A stretch of DNA of 64,000 nt from Tyto alba. Its lineage: Eukaryota; Chordata; Aves; Strigiformes; Tytonidae. Below, in pieces: positions 1 to 13,282 of this stretch. The position numbers were made by a program, and so were the translations under genes. Position 1 is the stretch's first letter. Each line of letters starts with the position of its first letter. The DNA is taken from assembly GCF_018691265.1 (NCBI RefSeq), contig NW_024881313.1, positions 14,563,518-14,627,517 on the forward strand. Reading direction: 5' to 3'. Below the pieces are notes generated by a model. That model worked only from the letters and a program-made list of their open reading frames with translations. It had not been told where the DNA came from and did not search any database.

Positions 1-1038
1 CATCCCTAACTGCACCTGGGAGCACTGTCAATCAGTAGTTAAAGGGAAATTGTGTTTTTTCTTATAGAATGGTTAATTAATTTCACATGAACTAGTAAAA
101 CCATAAGATGCTTGCCTGGAGACTCAGACAGGCAAGCCCGTAAGTTCACAGGTGGAGCAATTTCTTCAATATAGACATTTTGTTTTGCCTATACCTCAAG
201 AACTTGAGGAACTGCTACCTATCCTTTGCAGAGGAACAGTTTATGCTAAATATCTCTGCAGGTAAGCATTTCTAAATTATTTAAATTAACTATTTTTTTC
301 AGATGTGTGGGGTAGAGAATCATAGACTCATAGAATGGTTGGAGTTGGAAGGGATATTAAAGATCATGTAGTTCTAATGCCCCTGCCATGGGCAGGGATA
401 CTTTCCACTAGATCAGGTTCAAAGCCCCATCCAACCTAGCCTTGAAGTTCCATCCCAAACTAGAAAATATCAATTTTAGCTCTAGTACAATTTAAAAAAT
501 GCTTGATTGGCCTGAACAGGATTAAGGTGGCAATTACTCTTGTACTGTGATCATACTTAAGAGCACAATTCTAAGCACATATACATCTCCTAAGGAAAAG
601 GGGGAAATTGTTGTTGCAAGTGAAAACAGCATAATTATAGCAGACAGGAAGGAGGGGAAAAAATACCTTGCAAATGATTCAGAGAGAAAAGTCTGAATCA
701 ACAGGTACAAACAAGGCCAATGTAACTGTACATGCACATTTAAGTGCCACAATAATAACATTTCATCTGTAATGAAATAGTTATTTGTATTGTGTTTCAG
801 GCAACAGAAATAGCAGCTTATCTTTTCACAAGCTTCTTTAAATAGTTGTTTTTTACCACAAAGATGGCTTTGATGAAGCTTCTTATTCATGAAACTAAAA
901 AAAGGAAACTTAAATTATGGTCTTTCTGAGTCAACAAAGCAAATGAAAATCACATAAAACCAGCTCAACTGGGAAGCATTTTCAACATAATTCTTGCAAA
1001 GAAATGATAAACAAATAACAAAAAGAGCTGACATATAC
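1..1038 (-). other. DYNC1I1: DYNC1I1 intron 5, partial
   Basis: This is intron sequence downstream of the cassette exon, cut by the window edge. It contains one CR1 tail fragment (317-455) and otherwise AT-rich unique DNA. Two short open frames on the minus strand do not resemble the next dynein exon. Confidence 0.85.
317..455 (-). mobile_element. CR1 LINE, 3'-terminal fragment
   Basis: The plus strand reads AATCATAGACTCATAGAATGG then GTTGGAAGGGATATTAAAGA and CCTGCCATGGGCAGGG, continuing to AAAGCCCCATCCAACC. This is the reverse complement of the avian CR1 3'UTR end, so the element is on the minus strand with its 3' tip (ATTCTATGA-type direct repeats) at about 317. It is 5'-truncated, as most CR1 copies are, and diverged. 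It sits in the same orientation as the host gene. Confidence 0.92.
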
Positions 1039-1098
1039 CCAAGTTCAGAGTCAGACTGGAGCTGCAGCACTGAGGGGTCTGTGTCCCATTGCAAGGTC
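1039..1098 (-). CDS. DYNC1I1: DYNC1I1 exon 5, 60-base cassette exon (20 residues)
   Basis: The exon completes the split Arg codon of exon 4 (AG|G), then encodes TLQWDTDPSVLQLQSDSEL and the first two bases of a Gly codon. This nearly matches the human sequence TRTLQWDTDPSVLQLQSDSELG, as remembered. It starts and ends in phase 2, so skipping it keeps the frame. Both splice sites are weak: the acceptor GATTACCACCCTAG has a poor pyrimidine tract and the donor is CTTGG|GTATAT (intron from 1038). That fits the alternative splicing known for the intermediate-chain linker. The segment lies just before the light-chain-binding region, whose exons are beyond the left edge. The next family segment (RRLHKLGVSK) was looked for in 1-1038 and not found. 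Confidence 0.95.
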
Positions 1099-4000
1099 CT
1101 AGGGTGGTAATCAGCCGTGCAGCACAAAGGCAGGGGAAAAAAGAACACACAGAATTAACTGAAAGGATGAACAAAACACCATCTCATAAGTTACATGCTC
1201 TATGTAGTACATTCAACCTCCAAGTGCAAGGGACAGCCACAGTACGTCAAACAAAGTTTGTATGTCAAACTGTAACAGGGCAGGCAACTTATTAAAATCA
1301 CATATTATTGGTAAACAAAGGGAAGAAGTTGGGTTTCCTTTCAGATATTGGTTAATGAAACATTTTTTTTCTTTTTCTGAAAGATTTCTAACTCTTTAAC
1401 TATGATTGATACGTTCACAATAATCTGTAAAATCTGCATGCACAATTTATTGTAATCATGTTTTTACAAAAAGGTGGACTGAGAACTTGCTATGAACTCC
1501 ACTGAAGAGCCTAGCCTTTCACACACTCCCAAGACCGATGGTAACCCATCCTGTAAAACAGTGTTCTGGGCACAAACATCACATATGCCAAGAAATGGCA
1601 CATGATACCAGCTCTGACATATTCTGGGGGCATTTAGGACAAATACATAAATACTTCTTTTACTCCAGATAAAATTTCTGAGGAAGAGAGGAATGATACA
1701 TCTGGGGAAATCAGATCTATGGTGGTCTCTTAATCGACTGCTGTCATATGGGACTGTCACCAAATGTACAAATGCTCCAGAGGTGTGATCTGAAGAGAAG
1801 ATGTTGTTCCTGGCATTGCAGTGCAACTTGCCATGCTACGCTCTCCAAAACACTCTGCAAACATTCACAGAGCCTTTCCGGAGTCCTCTGAAATACTTAT
1901 AACCCCCCAATTTAGAAATACAAAAACTGACATATTGAGGCCAACAGTTTCAAAAGTGCCCACTCATTCCCTGGCTCTTGATTTTACTTTATTTTTTCTC
2001 CTTCAGGAAGCCACATCTCATATTCAAGAAAACTGCCAGAATCTATGACAGAATCAGGAATACAAGTGCGGCTCCTGAGCACCTTTTCCTGTAGTATGAA
2101 CACTAGATTATGCATTGCTCTCACTAGCAGAGGCTAAAGCAAAGGAAAGCACTCCTTCACTAAGGCAAGCAAGTCTTGCAGACAAGCTGGATAATGGTAG
2201 TCCTCAAAATTAAAAACTCCCCTCATTTCTTCTGAATACAGATTCTGAGGATACAGAGAACATATTACCAGGTTCAGCCAAAACCAGCCATATAACCAGC
2301 CATGCTCAATTTACACAAGCCCTTCTGCAACAATAGCAACCTCTGCCAATGAATCACTCGTATAAACTAACAACTTAATTCAATAAGTTAAAAATAGATC
2401 TCTCAAAGCCATATAATTCTGTTACCTCCTGTACTTCCTAAACTCACCCATTCTATTACCAGTGTTAACTCACTCTCTGGAGAGACAGACAAGGGCATGT
2501 GCTGTACTCTGTCGTGTCAGAGTGAAAGAGAATCAATCTCAACACATTGTATGTACAAAAAGAATGAAGCATTGTAATGCAAAGGTACTTTCCCATGCAA
2601 CATCAGGGCTCTTATTCCCCTCAACTTCTTATGATCTATAATGATGTGTATTGGCATGAAAGACTGTACAGTGATACAGAAAGACTTCTCCATGATGAAA
2701 CTGTATTACAAAAGGGTCAGAGACAAAACAATATAGTAATAAAGAACAGATTTTTTTCCTTGTAACTAGACTGTAGCTCAAGTACAGTGGAAAGTAGACA
2801 TAAGGATTTGAACGTCTGATGCAAAGCAAAGGCATCAATGACTAATGCATTATAGCTACTCTATTAAAATGCTATCTGTGTGAAAATTACTCTTGTAATG
2901 TCACCAAGGTCAGTAGCTCATATTAGGACTTGCTATGTAAATGCCAGTTTCTAATCTTATAGCTGCCTAGGGGCTACTTATCCAGGTTTTCCAAACACTT
3001 AAAAGAAAACATACATAACTCAGTTCAGTTCCCACCCCATCCACTTTCAAACGTACAAGATTTCCCAAGGGATAAAAACTATTCTATCAGAAAGAACTCC
3101 ATTATCACCTGATTAAAACAAGCTTGCAACAGGTCTCCAAAGAGGTACAGCCCCTACATTCCACCTCTAAGAATACAGATCAGGTTACAAAAGAGGGCAC
3201 ATTTACCTGGTACACAGCTGAATGCCTAAACTAAATAAATGTAGAGATCTCACACATTCAAAACAGCATTCAAATCCCAAAAATATAAGAACAACAACAC
3301 CTATAGGTCAGGCCATCATTTGTTTTATGCAGACCACACATATAGTGGAGATATGTTCCTCCCTTAAGTACTTCATTATCTGCATTCTGACATAGAGACT
3401 TCATTATTCTTGATATTGAAATGTACATTTAATGGAAATTCTCCTTGACTCCTGATTACACCTGTTTTCAATAGTTTTAGTTCATCTACAAAACATTTTC
3501 TAGATTTGTGCTCCAAATTGTAATTGTTCTCTCTGCAACATTGTGTCACTACTTGCAAAAGCTTGAAAAATAGATAAGGAAGCAATCGGCTGTGCTGTTC
3601 TCAAGCTTGCTGAGCAATGTTATCACAGAAAACAAGGCTGCAGGTAGCAGATCTTCAGGTTTCAAGTCTCTTGCCCTAAGAGACACAGAATGCGAGTGGC
3701 TACACTTGCATAGTGGAGGTTGGAGAACTCAGGGAGTGACTACATGTTTCAAGGAACAATACTGAATATCCTTTGCCTCTTCCTGGCACCTGAAGAATGT
3801 CTGAAGATCAAAATGAAAGTGAGTGAACAGTAAAGATGAAATCTGGACCTGCAATTGAGCCAGTTCCCATGGCAATAACATTGAAAAAGAAATAAGTAGG
3901 TTCTTTGACAATTAGCAACCCAAAGACAATGTTGAATAGCCTGTGCTGTCATCCAGACTAGGAAATTAAAGCTAATCTGTTTGTGATGAGCAGACATAGC

Positions 4001-6809
4001 ATATGAGCATCACAATTATGCTTGTTCTCCTGTGGACAATTCTCAGTGGGGATTGCGAAATGTCATTGGATTTCAGTGAAAAAGTTGTGCCAGTGAAAAA
4101 TCTAGTTCATGAACTCTTTCTCCACAGATTTCTTTATGAAGAAAAGGATTAGGGATGTATATCTTCTTTCTTCTTCATTAAAACCCCCTGAAATTAGCTT
4201 TGGGACTTCTAGTCACCCAAGACTAGAGGCAAAGGGAGGAACATCACAGACTCTGAAGACAAGTGCATGGCCTAAGAGAACTGCTTGACCAGTAGGTCTA
4301 GGTCAGCAGTCAGGCAGAGCTGCTCCCACTCTGGACCCTTGCAGAGAGCACAAGTTGGTGAAAGTCCCCCTAAATGGATTCGGTGGATTTTGGCACAGGT
4401 CTATGTAGAAGAGATGTAAAACATTTTACCATAACATTTTAACAGGGAAAAGAGACTTGAGCTTTAGATCTGGTTGGGAAAAGTACTGTTCTGTTCCACA
4501 TTCCCGTCCTTCCACAAATCTCCTGCAAAACGTCTAAGCCGAGCCCCCTCCTGCGAGTGCACACGGCATGGGAAGGGTCCTTCCAAACTCACCAAGCACG
4601 AGCAGCCTGGTCAGGACTAAGCCAGATCAGCCCGTTCCCACCACCCAGACAGCACAGACACTGTTTTAATCAGAACTACCCAACATTGTTTCAAAGTTGG
4701 TTGCTATATCAGTCTCCCACATAGTGACAAACAATAGCCCTGCTATCAATCTTCCTTTTAGACGTTCAGTGCACAACAGCTGCCCTCAGCTGACTGTAGG
4801 ACAAAAAGCTGTAACTATTATCAAATAACAGATTGTTCTAAAACAGCATGAAGGGAATGAGGGCTTTTAGATCTCGCACTAACTAGACAAGGTACAAGTG
4901 TTATTACCTCTCTTCAAACTGATCTGTTTTCACTCTCTTCCTTTAGATAGGCATATTTTAGTATTCTCTATTTGCTCTGTATTATGATCCCAAGAATCTA
5001 TTTTTTTTCCTTGAATTTAGGACAGTATTAATGCTGGTGCTGTTTCAGCTCTCAGAAGTGAAAAAGTACCAGATAATTTTGTTACAATGCATCTTCTTTT
5101 TCCCCAGTCAGTAGGGGAATAACCTATAGAAAGAAACCAATAGGAGGAAGAGACCCAGATGTCATACATTTATTAAAGGATTGGATGGTAAAGCAACTTG
5201 TTACATTTTCCTATTCTGAAATCATGTCCAAATCATCATGGAGATATTCAGAGCACAGCTTTAAGAGGACAGAGACCATTGCAAAATGTACAGTGGGAGG
5301 TGAAAGGAATTTGAACAGAAGCATTCCCATTTCTGTATTATTATTACCATGGAAAACCAGGCACTCTGCCATCTGTTACGAAGCCCTGTGGAACCTTGCT
5401 TCCAGAAGATTTTATTCTGATTGCATAATGTCAATTATTTAGATTAAAAATGTGGAAAAGACTAAAATAAATAAACTAAAAATAAAATAAAATTTTTGAA
5501 CTCTTTTGGAAAGTTCCCAACCACAGAATGCATTAATGAAGCATGGAGTCTGTCATCTAAAACCGTCTGGAATCCATGAGAACTTCTCAGCTGATTAAAG
5601 CAACTTTGGGTCTGGCCTCAGCGATAGTATATAAGGCATCAGTGCCAATACATATACTTATTAAATCACGATCATAAAATGATATTTAATATCTGGAATC
5701 ATGATCAGATTGCAGTACAACTGGCTCTGGTAAGTGCCCCAACCCAACACTTTTCATTCAACCAGTGTGCAACATGCTGGCAGCTTAGTTCTGACTCTGC
5801 TTCCCTGAAGCTAAAATCAAATCCTCCCTCATCTGTTGCTGATGCTGCAGAACATGTGTTCTGTATGACTTCTTTTCTCCCCCCACTCTCCCTTCCCAAG
5901 TCAAGAGCAGCCAGGTCTGAAAATCCATGCTTTTGAAAAAGGCTACTCACAGAAATAACAGCAAACCCTGCTTTCCCAAGGGGTTTCTTGCAGGGTAGAA
6001 ATCTCTTTGCAGCATTGCAAATCACACCTTCAAGCAGACCTGGAGAAAAGCAAACACCATACTGTGGCATCTTGTGTCACCAACAGCTGTTGTGCTTTCC
6101 AGACCAGGAGAAAACTGTGCTGACAGTGCACTGAGTCCCGAGGTATCTGCTGAACTGAGATATCCGTATGTGTCTCTAATAAAACACCATCAGACCTGAC
6201 AGCTCCCAAACCCATCATCTTCCCTTGCTGCAATGTCCTAAGATGACCCTTTGTGTGGGAAATAGCTATGCCCTCCTAACCCTAAAATATAGTGAAGGAG
6301 GGTGCCATGACTCCACAGATGAAGCCGCACTGAGGTTTTCAGGGATCAAAGGCCAATTCCATTAAGCATGGCATAGACTGTTACTAAAGTGAAACAGAGA
6401 GACCAGAAACGAAGGAGGGACTCACCCACAGCATATGGAGTCATCCACCGCATATGAAGTCTCAAAGCACCTTTGCTTACCACAGTAATGCTTCTAAAAT
6501 GATGTGAATGTGACTAGTCTCATTTTCCTCATCTGTGCTAGCAGGGCGTCTTGACACTGCAGTGGGTATTTATACTATCTTCAGGCACCTAAATGAAGTG
6601 CTCCAGCAGTGAAACATCACCATGGGCTCTGTGCATAGGAACAGAAAGACAGGGGATTGCTCCACACAGCAGTTCCAAACTCACAACTTAAACTCCAACT
6701 GTGAGGAGGTTTTAGAGGTGATTGTCCACAAAGAATCTGGGGGGGACAGCCTAACTAACTTGGGTGGGTGACTTGGGAGGGTGAGTAAAGAAGATGGAGC
6801 CAGACTTCT

Positions 6810-7097
6810 TGGTTGTGCTCAGGGACAGGACAGAGAGGCAGCGGACACAAACAGAAAAGGAAATTCCACTTAAACATAAGAAAAAACATCTTTACTGTGA
6901 GAGCAGTTAAACACTGGAACAGGTTGACTAGGGAGTTTGTGGAATCTCCAACCTTTCAGAGACTCAAAACCCAACCAGACACAGTCTGAGTGACCTGCTC
7001 TAGCTGGGGCTCCCTCCTCTAAGAAGGAGGGATCGACTGGATGATCTCCAGAGCTGCCTTCCCACCTCAGCCACTCTTGGCTACATGATTCTGTGCT
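6810..7097 (+). mobile_element. CR1 LINE, 3'-UTR fragment
   Basis: Plus-strand hallmarks of the CR1 3' end appear in order: GGACAGGACAGAGAGGCAGC, AAACATAAGAAAAAACATCT, TTTACTGTGAGAGCAGTTAA, ACACTGGAACAGGTTG, GGATGATCTCCAGAGCTGCC and a terminal GATTCTGTG at about 7097. It is severely 5'-truncated and moderately diverged. It lies in intron 4 of DYNC1I1, antisense to the gene. Confidence 0.93.
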
Positions 7098-7623
7098 CTC
7101 CCTTTCATCTCCATGCTAGCCACCAATGAAAAGCCAAGGGGCTATCCGCATTGGCAGGAATGCTACTTGAGAGCCTGCAAGCTTCAGTCTCCTTCTTGCT
7201 TTATTTTATTCTAACTTCAAATGTAACTAGCAAAAGAAATGAAATAGGAGAAAAGAGCAAACCCAAAATCCCAACACTGCAAAGAATAACAGGATTCTTG
7301 GTATTGACTTTGATGCAAGGAGGGGTCTCAAGCTTGGATTACAATTTCTGAAAGATTCAGAATTGCTTACATTAAGACCTGTGTACCTGCACATGTATGA
7401 TATACTGAAAAACAGGTTCCACCCAACTCATATAGTCTTAAAAATACTGGATGCAACAACTGTGAGACATGAGACCTATTTTAAAATCACCAGTAGAATA
7501 CAATGCTTAAGATGTGTTTAAATGCATTTTTTCAGTATGACACCAAATACTGTCACAAATTATAATCCAGTATTATTTTAAATTTCAATATCTAATCTAT
7601 CATGTATCTAGACTGTTTTTTTC

Positions 7624-7641
7624 TTTTTTTTTTTTTTTTTT
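7624..7641. repeat. Poly-T tract
   Basis: Eighteen T residues, preceded by a second T-rich run at 7614-7622. This is low-complexity DNA in intron 4. Confidence 0.95.
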
Positions 7642-9896
7642 GGTGTCTGAATATTGCCAGAATGAATTTAAGGCTGCATAATTGCTTAGCTATAAAATTT
7701 TAAAGAGTTCTACCTACTTTGTTGTGTCTGTTTCTCCAAAGCTCCTGCTTTGCTGTTGATTAATTAGAAAATCTTAATTAAGAAACTATTGGTGAGAAAT
7801 TACTGCCAATGTTTGAAAATATATATGTGTAAAGGTAAGCTGTTTGGTTTTATTCCTTTCATTCTAGATTTTTATAATCGTGATTTTATCCACTACAATT
7901 TTCACTTTCTGATATTTGTTGTATATTTAAAGTGTGTCTCTAAAACAAAATACATCAAGGAAAGAAGATTCAAAGCTACTACTCATAAATGGAAAAGTAC
8001 CACTTGCCTCATTCAGTTGATGCTTTGCATTTAAGCCACTATTCTGCTACCATCTGTGCTCTGTTTTGCAGATCTGTTCCACTTTGAAAGGATTGGCAAA
8101 AAGAAAATACCTTCCTTGTGCTACTTGTTTTCTGAAGCACATTATAAGCAAGATGGCTATCAGCAGTTAGGGAGGATTTGTGCCTGTCAACAAGACGCTC
8201 ACTTATGCTGGTAGAGCAGCATGCTCTGACTTCAGTGCACGTTCCTGTGTTCGAAGTTGCGCTGCTAATCATAAAATACCATAATATACAAAGCGAACAA
8301 GGAGTTTGGCACCACTTTTGGAGCACAGCCAGATACTTGGGTTTGCATTTACACTTCCAAGCAGGCTAACACCTCTGACTTCCAGTCTTCACCAATAAAA
8401 AGAGCAACTATGACCTCCCCGAGAGGAGAGTACTATCTTTCAGCTGCCTGGCAACCATAACAGCCCTTCTCAGAAGGGCATGAGTTTAAAATACCATTCT
8501 TTCTTTTCTTCGTGTTTTTTAAACTATATAAAAAATCATGGACAAATAATATTTAAAACACATGTATATCTCCAAATTATTTTAAAATCAAGGCTATGCT
8601 GCTGAATGTATTTAATAATTTTCAAAATCCACTTGATTTTTAAAACAGAATGAACAATTCTGGCATGCCTTTAATTGTAAGGACATATCATGGGAGCAAC
8701 ACCTTGTTGAATCCCTTTTCACAGAATTCCACTAATTAAATCAGCAGTAAAATTTATCCAATCTGCCAAACTTATTTGATATATTTAAAGTCTGTCCTTT
8801 GATTCAGTTCTACATTACAGAATATAGCCTCCTGGCAATGTAATGAACCTTGTCATTCTCACAATTTTTATGTTATAGCTACAGAAATCTTAGTCTGCAA
8901 ATTTATGCTGGTTTACTAGGAGGGTCACAGTGAGCAGCAGGCTGGATCTGCGAGGACAGAAGGTCAAATAGTTAGAAGCTTCTGCTGAGCCTATGAACTG
9001 ACACAGATTTACTGTAAGTGCTGGATAGTATGAATGGTCATTTTGAAAGTGCAGTAATAAAAAACGTTCATGAGGGGGAAGGTACAAGTTGTTTTGTTCT
9101 CGTACCAAACTCTGAAAACTATTTTTTAAAAACATCTTGGTTTTTATTCCAAGAGCAAGTCTATGTGGCAAAACAGAACTCAAGTGATCACAAATGTAAA
9201 GAAAGAACTCAACAGGAGAAGTTTTATGTGTTATCAGCTCCTGCAGATGCTTTAAAGGAACCACACTACTCATGTTAGGATGCTTTTATCCAGAGTCCAC
9301 GGATATGTGTATAAGAGATATTTTCTCATAAACTTCAAGGGGCTTTGGATACAAATGCATAAAAGACAGTTACATTTATTAGTCAAATCTAGGAAAGAAT
9401 TCATAGCCTTTAGAAGAGTCAAAGAGGTAACATGAAGGCTGGAACCTCCAATTTTTAGGACTGATATTATACAGCTGAAGAAGGTGAAAGATTTAATAAA
9501 ATTTTAATTTTTTGTGTCAGTGCTAAAATCCAGTAACTACTAGCTAGAAGAAGAGCTGGTGTTTCCCTTCCTTTATATAATTTGTTTTGTGCTAGAGACA
9601 GCAAAATCATTCCAGAAGGGGATGAGTTTTTTGCTACAACTAGATTGAAGAAAAAGATCAGTGTATGAGAGTTATAAAAAATTTTTCACATCAACAGTCA
9701 AATTGTCAGAAGTTTTCATGACCCAATTATCTGAGTGTTGATAGACCAGCTCATAAATTATATTCTGATTTTGAATTATTAAAGTAAATAAGTACAACTA
9801 AAATTTCTGATTAAAAATCAGTTTTAAATTGAAAACCAAAATGTTCTGCTTATGAAAAATTTAATACAGGATGCTTAGACTGTTTCAAAACTCTTT

Positions 9897-9927
9897 GAAA
9901 AAAGAAAAAAAAAAAAAACAAAAAACA
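9897..9927. repeat. A-rich low-complexity tract
   Basis: Runs of A interrupted by G and C. No adjacent LINE body was recognised, so it is not called as a retroposon tail. Confidence 0.85.
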
Positions 9928-12900
9928 ATGATCTGGAGATTTACTAATACTTTTCTAGTGGCAGCAATTCCCATCTTACAGATTTGAAGAAAACTCCTAA
10001 AAATGAGTTACTGAACAAGCTACTCAGAGCCTTTTTTTATTTTTCCAGATTAAACATGAAATCGTGAATGGGGTTTTTCTAAGGGGCTTCTTAATAGGCT
10101 AGTGAAGGAGAAAACATCTACATGCACAAACTGTACCAGTTTAACTATGTTAAGCAGTTTAACACAGGAGGTGATCTCACACAATTTAATTAAATCAAGA
10201 TGAAATTCTGTGCAAGAGAACTGTTTAAGCTGAGCTATCCTTAGCAAGTCAGTTGTTTTGTTTTAAGAGGATTAGTGTTTTAGTCCCTAAAATCATCTGA
10301 TTGTCTGACTAAATATATGCATGATATGCCTGGAAATAACTACAAAGTAACTACAGCTGGACTGATAACCTAAATGTTTAAGTGGGGCTTTATACATTAA
10401 TATTATTTTCTTCTGGATGCAGCTGGGGCTCAGGTTTCCAAGGCATTTTATGAAGCACCCTGGGAATGGCAATCTTTCCTTCTCCTTTAATTTATAGCAT
10501 GGAGATGCTTGCTAATGAGAAAAATAATCAAAGATCTGGAGGACTGAACTCTATCCATCCTTTAGGAATGAAAGCATGAAAATCCTTAATGATGCCAGAG
10601 GCTCACATGCTAAAAGGATTACAGATGATTCTAATTAATATAGACCATTCTGACTTTGTAACTGGCATGCACTGAAAAACACTCCCTACTTTCTAGGTCA
10701 GATATACAGACACTTGAAAGCAACTGCCAAGTATCAGTCCCTAAGGTGTCTGCTTATGTTTATAGGCTAAAAAAAAAAATTGGCAAGGGGAGGCTTCAGA
10801 AATCTAGGACTAAATATACACTTAATACAAAGGAGAAGGACTGTGATTCTTCTTGTGCAGGACAAAAGGAGGGAAAAGATTGCAAGAAACCTGCCTTCCT
10901 CCAGCCTCATATACTAACCCATGCAGGGCAAGCCATGGTACGTGCAAGCAGCTCAATGCAGGCACTCCTAGTGAGCAGTCCATGCTCATGGAAAGAGGAC
11001 TGGCCAGCCCTGTTACTGCCCTGTAAATGGGCTGGGGGTGGGAAGCATGAGAGATTTGCAGCATCGCTTTAAAAAGCAGCAGAGTTCCAAGGGCAAAGAT
11101 AGCTGAAGGAGCCAGGGTCCCCTCTGGCAAGGGGAGGAGGCTGACACTGTCACTCCTTCACAGATGACAGCACCATTCGGGTCAAGATGGATTAAGGCAC
11201 AATTTGGCCTCTAACACTGTTGGAAACTGTAAGATAAAACACGTGTGCCAAAAGAGCATAGCGGTGTCATGGTGAATTATACAGGAAAAAAATTAACAGC
11301 TGGGTAGTGTATTTCTGCCTTACTATGTAATGGCAAACATCCCATACCAAGCCCAAAGCCAGCAAAACAGTGGCAATGCCAGCATCCCACAGGTTATCCC
11401 ATTTTCCTCTAACCACAAAACAAACAGTTCTCTTGACTCTCCACTGTAAAAGACTCATTTCTGCACTATACAACAGTCCCTAGGGTTACAATCTTATTTT
11501 TCTGAATAAAACACCATTCAAGCAAAGGTCACCAAAAAGTAGTTATTTTCCCTCGGCCTCTCCTGTAGCTCCCTCAGAGTCTTTACATTGTTCTGTGCTT
11601 CCCTTTGGCTTAGCCCATATATGTTATATGTATGTCACTAAAACAGCCATTTAAAAGCCATTTTGTACATATAAACTGATCTTAAAAAAAACACCATAAA
11701 AAAAAAAAAGAAAATCGGCTACTAATAACCATTATAGCTGCTACTCCTGAGGCAATACAATACAGGCCCACTTGTACTGGTTGCAACTGAAGAAGGATCC
11801 CTATCATTTGTGAACGTGGTAACACAATGAAATGCTGATAATGCAAAGCTGAGCAGCAACGATGAAACAGCACCATTGCACAGAACCTTTCAAATGCATT
11901 TATTTAACAATAAAGGTGCTAAGCCCTAGGCAATACAGTTATGTTAGCAGTGGTTCTAGCAGACCTTACAGAAACATGGTTTTGTTAATGTCTATGAGAG
12001 ATGTTTTCTGTAGCTAAAGAGAAGATGGGAAACACGCCGCATGGACTGTAAGAGATGATCTACTACAATAATCCAACCTTCCTGTATAAATGAAATAGAG
12101 ACCAGGATCCCCATTTTTCTTCTGCCTTCTTTATCCATCTAATTAAACAGCAAAGCAGACATTTAAAGGGGAGAATGGTATTCTGCTACCCTTTCTTCAG
12201 CTTGTCCATGTGTTATATTACTGCACTAGGTAAGGAGCTGTTTAAAAATGAAACAGTGAAAATAAAACCTGAGTTGAAAATTCTCATTTTTCAGTCAAAA
12301 AGCCTAAAAAGCACAAAACCTAAAGACTTTGGTGACATTTAGATACCCTTATGTGAGATCAGCAAGGAAAATCTTTGTGATTTTACATATTATGCGGTAA
12401 GAACACACTTCTTAACTAGAGATGCCTTATTTTTTTTTTAACTAGACTGACTGTAAGATTAAAAAGAAAACTGTAAAAGGGTAAATACGATAATGACATG
12501 CTCTGACTCATTCAATGCCCAGATACTCCAGAGTGACCTCTTTCCTTTCAATTGTATATCTGAGAAGCAAGAAATGTTTGAGTTTGAGAGTCAGACACAA
12601 AACAATGAGAGATTTACGCAAGTCTCATGTGTGGGTTTAGATACTGCATTATAAAGCACAACACCTAATAATTATACAAAAACGAGTAAATAATATGCTG
12701 CAGAGAAAAAGGACTGGAATTACATCTCTTTCTCCCTGCACCAGGCCAATACAAACTGAGGGTGGTTACCAACAGAGTGAAACAAAACATACCCTAGTGT
12801 ATTTCTTTTTATACCCCAATGGCCCAAAGGGGCCATGGTAGATGGAAGCCACTCAGAATTGCGTCTGATGAACACATACATGAGTGCAGACTAATATTTG

Positions 12901-13239
12901 CAGCAAACTTCAAAATGGAGTAAGATAGAAGAAGACATGCTCTTGATTCTGTCAGTAAGAACACCCAACCTAATGTGACAGCTGCTACTACGTTCTCTGG
13001 AATACAACTGGGAACACATTCAGAGGTCACAGTAACTGCAAGATGAACTGACATAGGGGACAAAAAAATATGCTGACAGCCAAAGCCAAAGGTGATATTG
13101 CTCCTCAGAGAAAAGTCGTCCAGCATTATAGACAGCTGTTCTACTTCTAGGATTGCTTATGGAGTGTATTTTATCTAGAAATCAAAAACTGTAGTGATGA
13201 CGAAGCAATCAGGATTCCAGAGTAGTCTAAATTTTATGG

Positions 13240-13282
13240 CATATTACTGCTACAAAAATGACGTATTACTGCTACAAAACCT
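13240..13282. repeat. 22-base tandem duplication
   Basis: Two adjacent near-identical copies of a unit containing TATTACTGCTACAAAA, at 13240-13261 and 13262-13282. It is a simple local duplication in intron 4. Confidence 0.85.

Noticed and set aside
1..1038. Dynein exon 6 (starting RRLHKLGVSK in mammals)
   Set aside because: I looked for it on the minus strand and found no matching words; it must lie beyond the left edge.
915..1148. A 77-codon gene on the minus strand
   Set aside because: Only the middle 60 bases (1039-1098) are dynein exon 5; both ends of this open frame are intron read-through.
12036..12090. Possible CR1 fragment (GAGATGATCTACTACAATAATCCAACC)-like words
   Set aside because: The resemblance covers under 30 bases and is interrupted.
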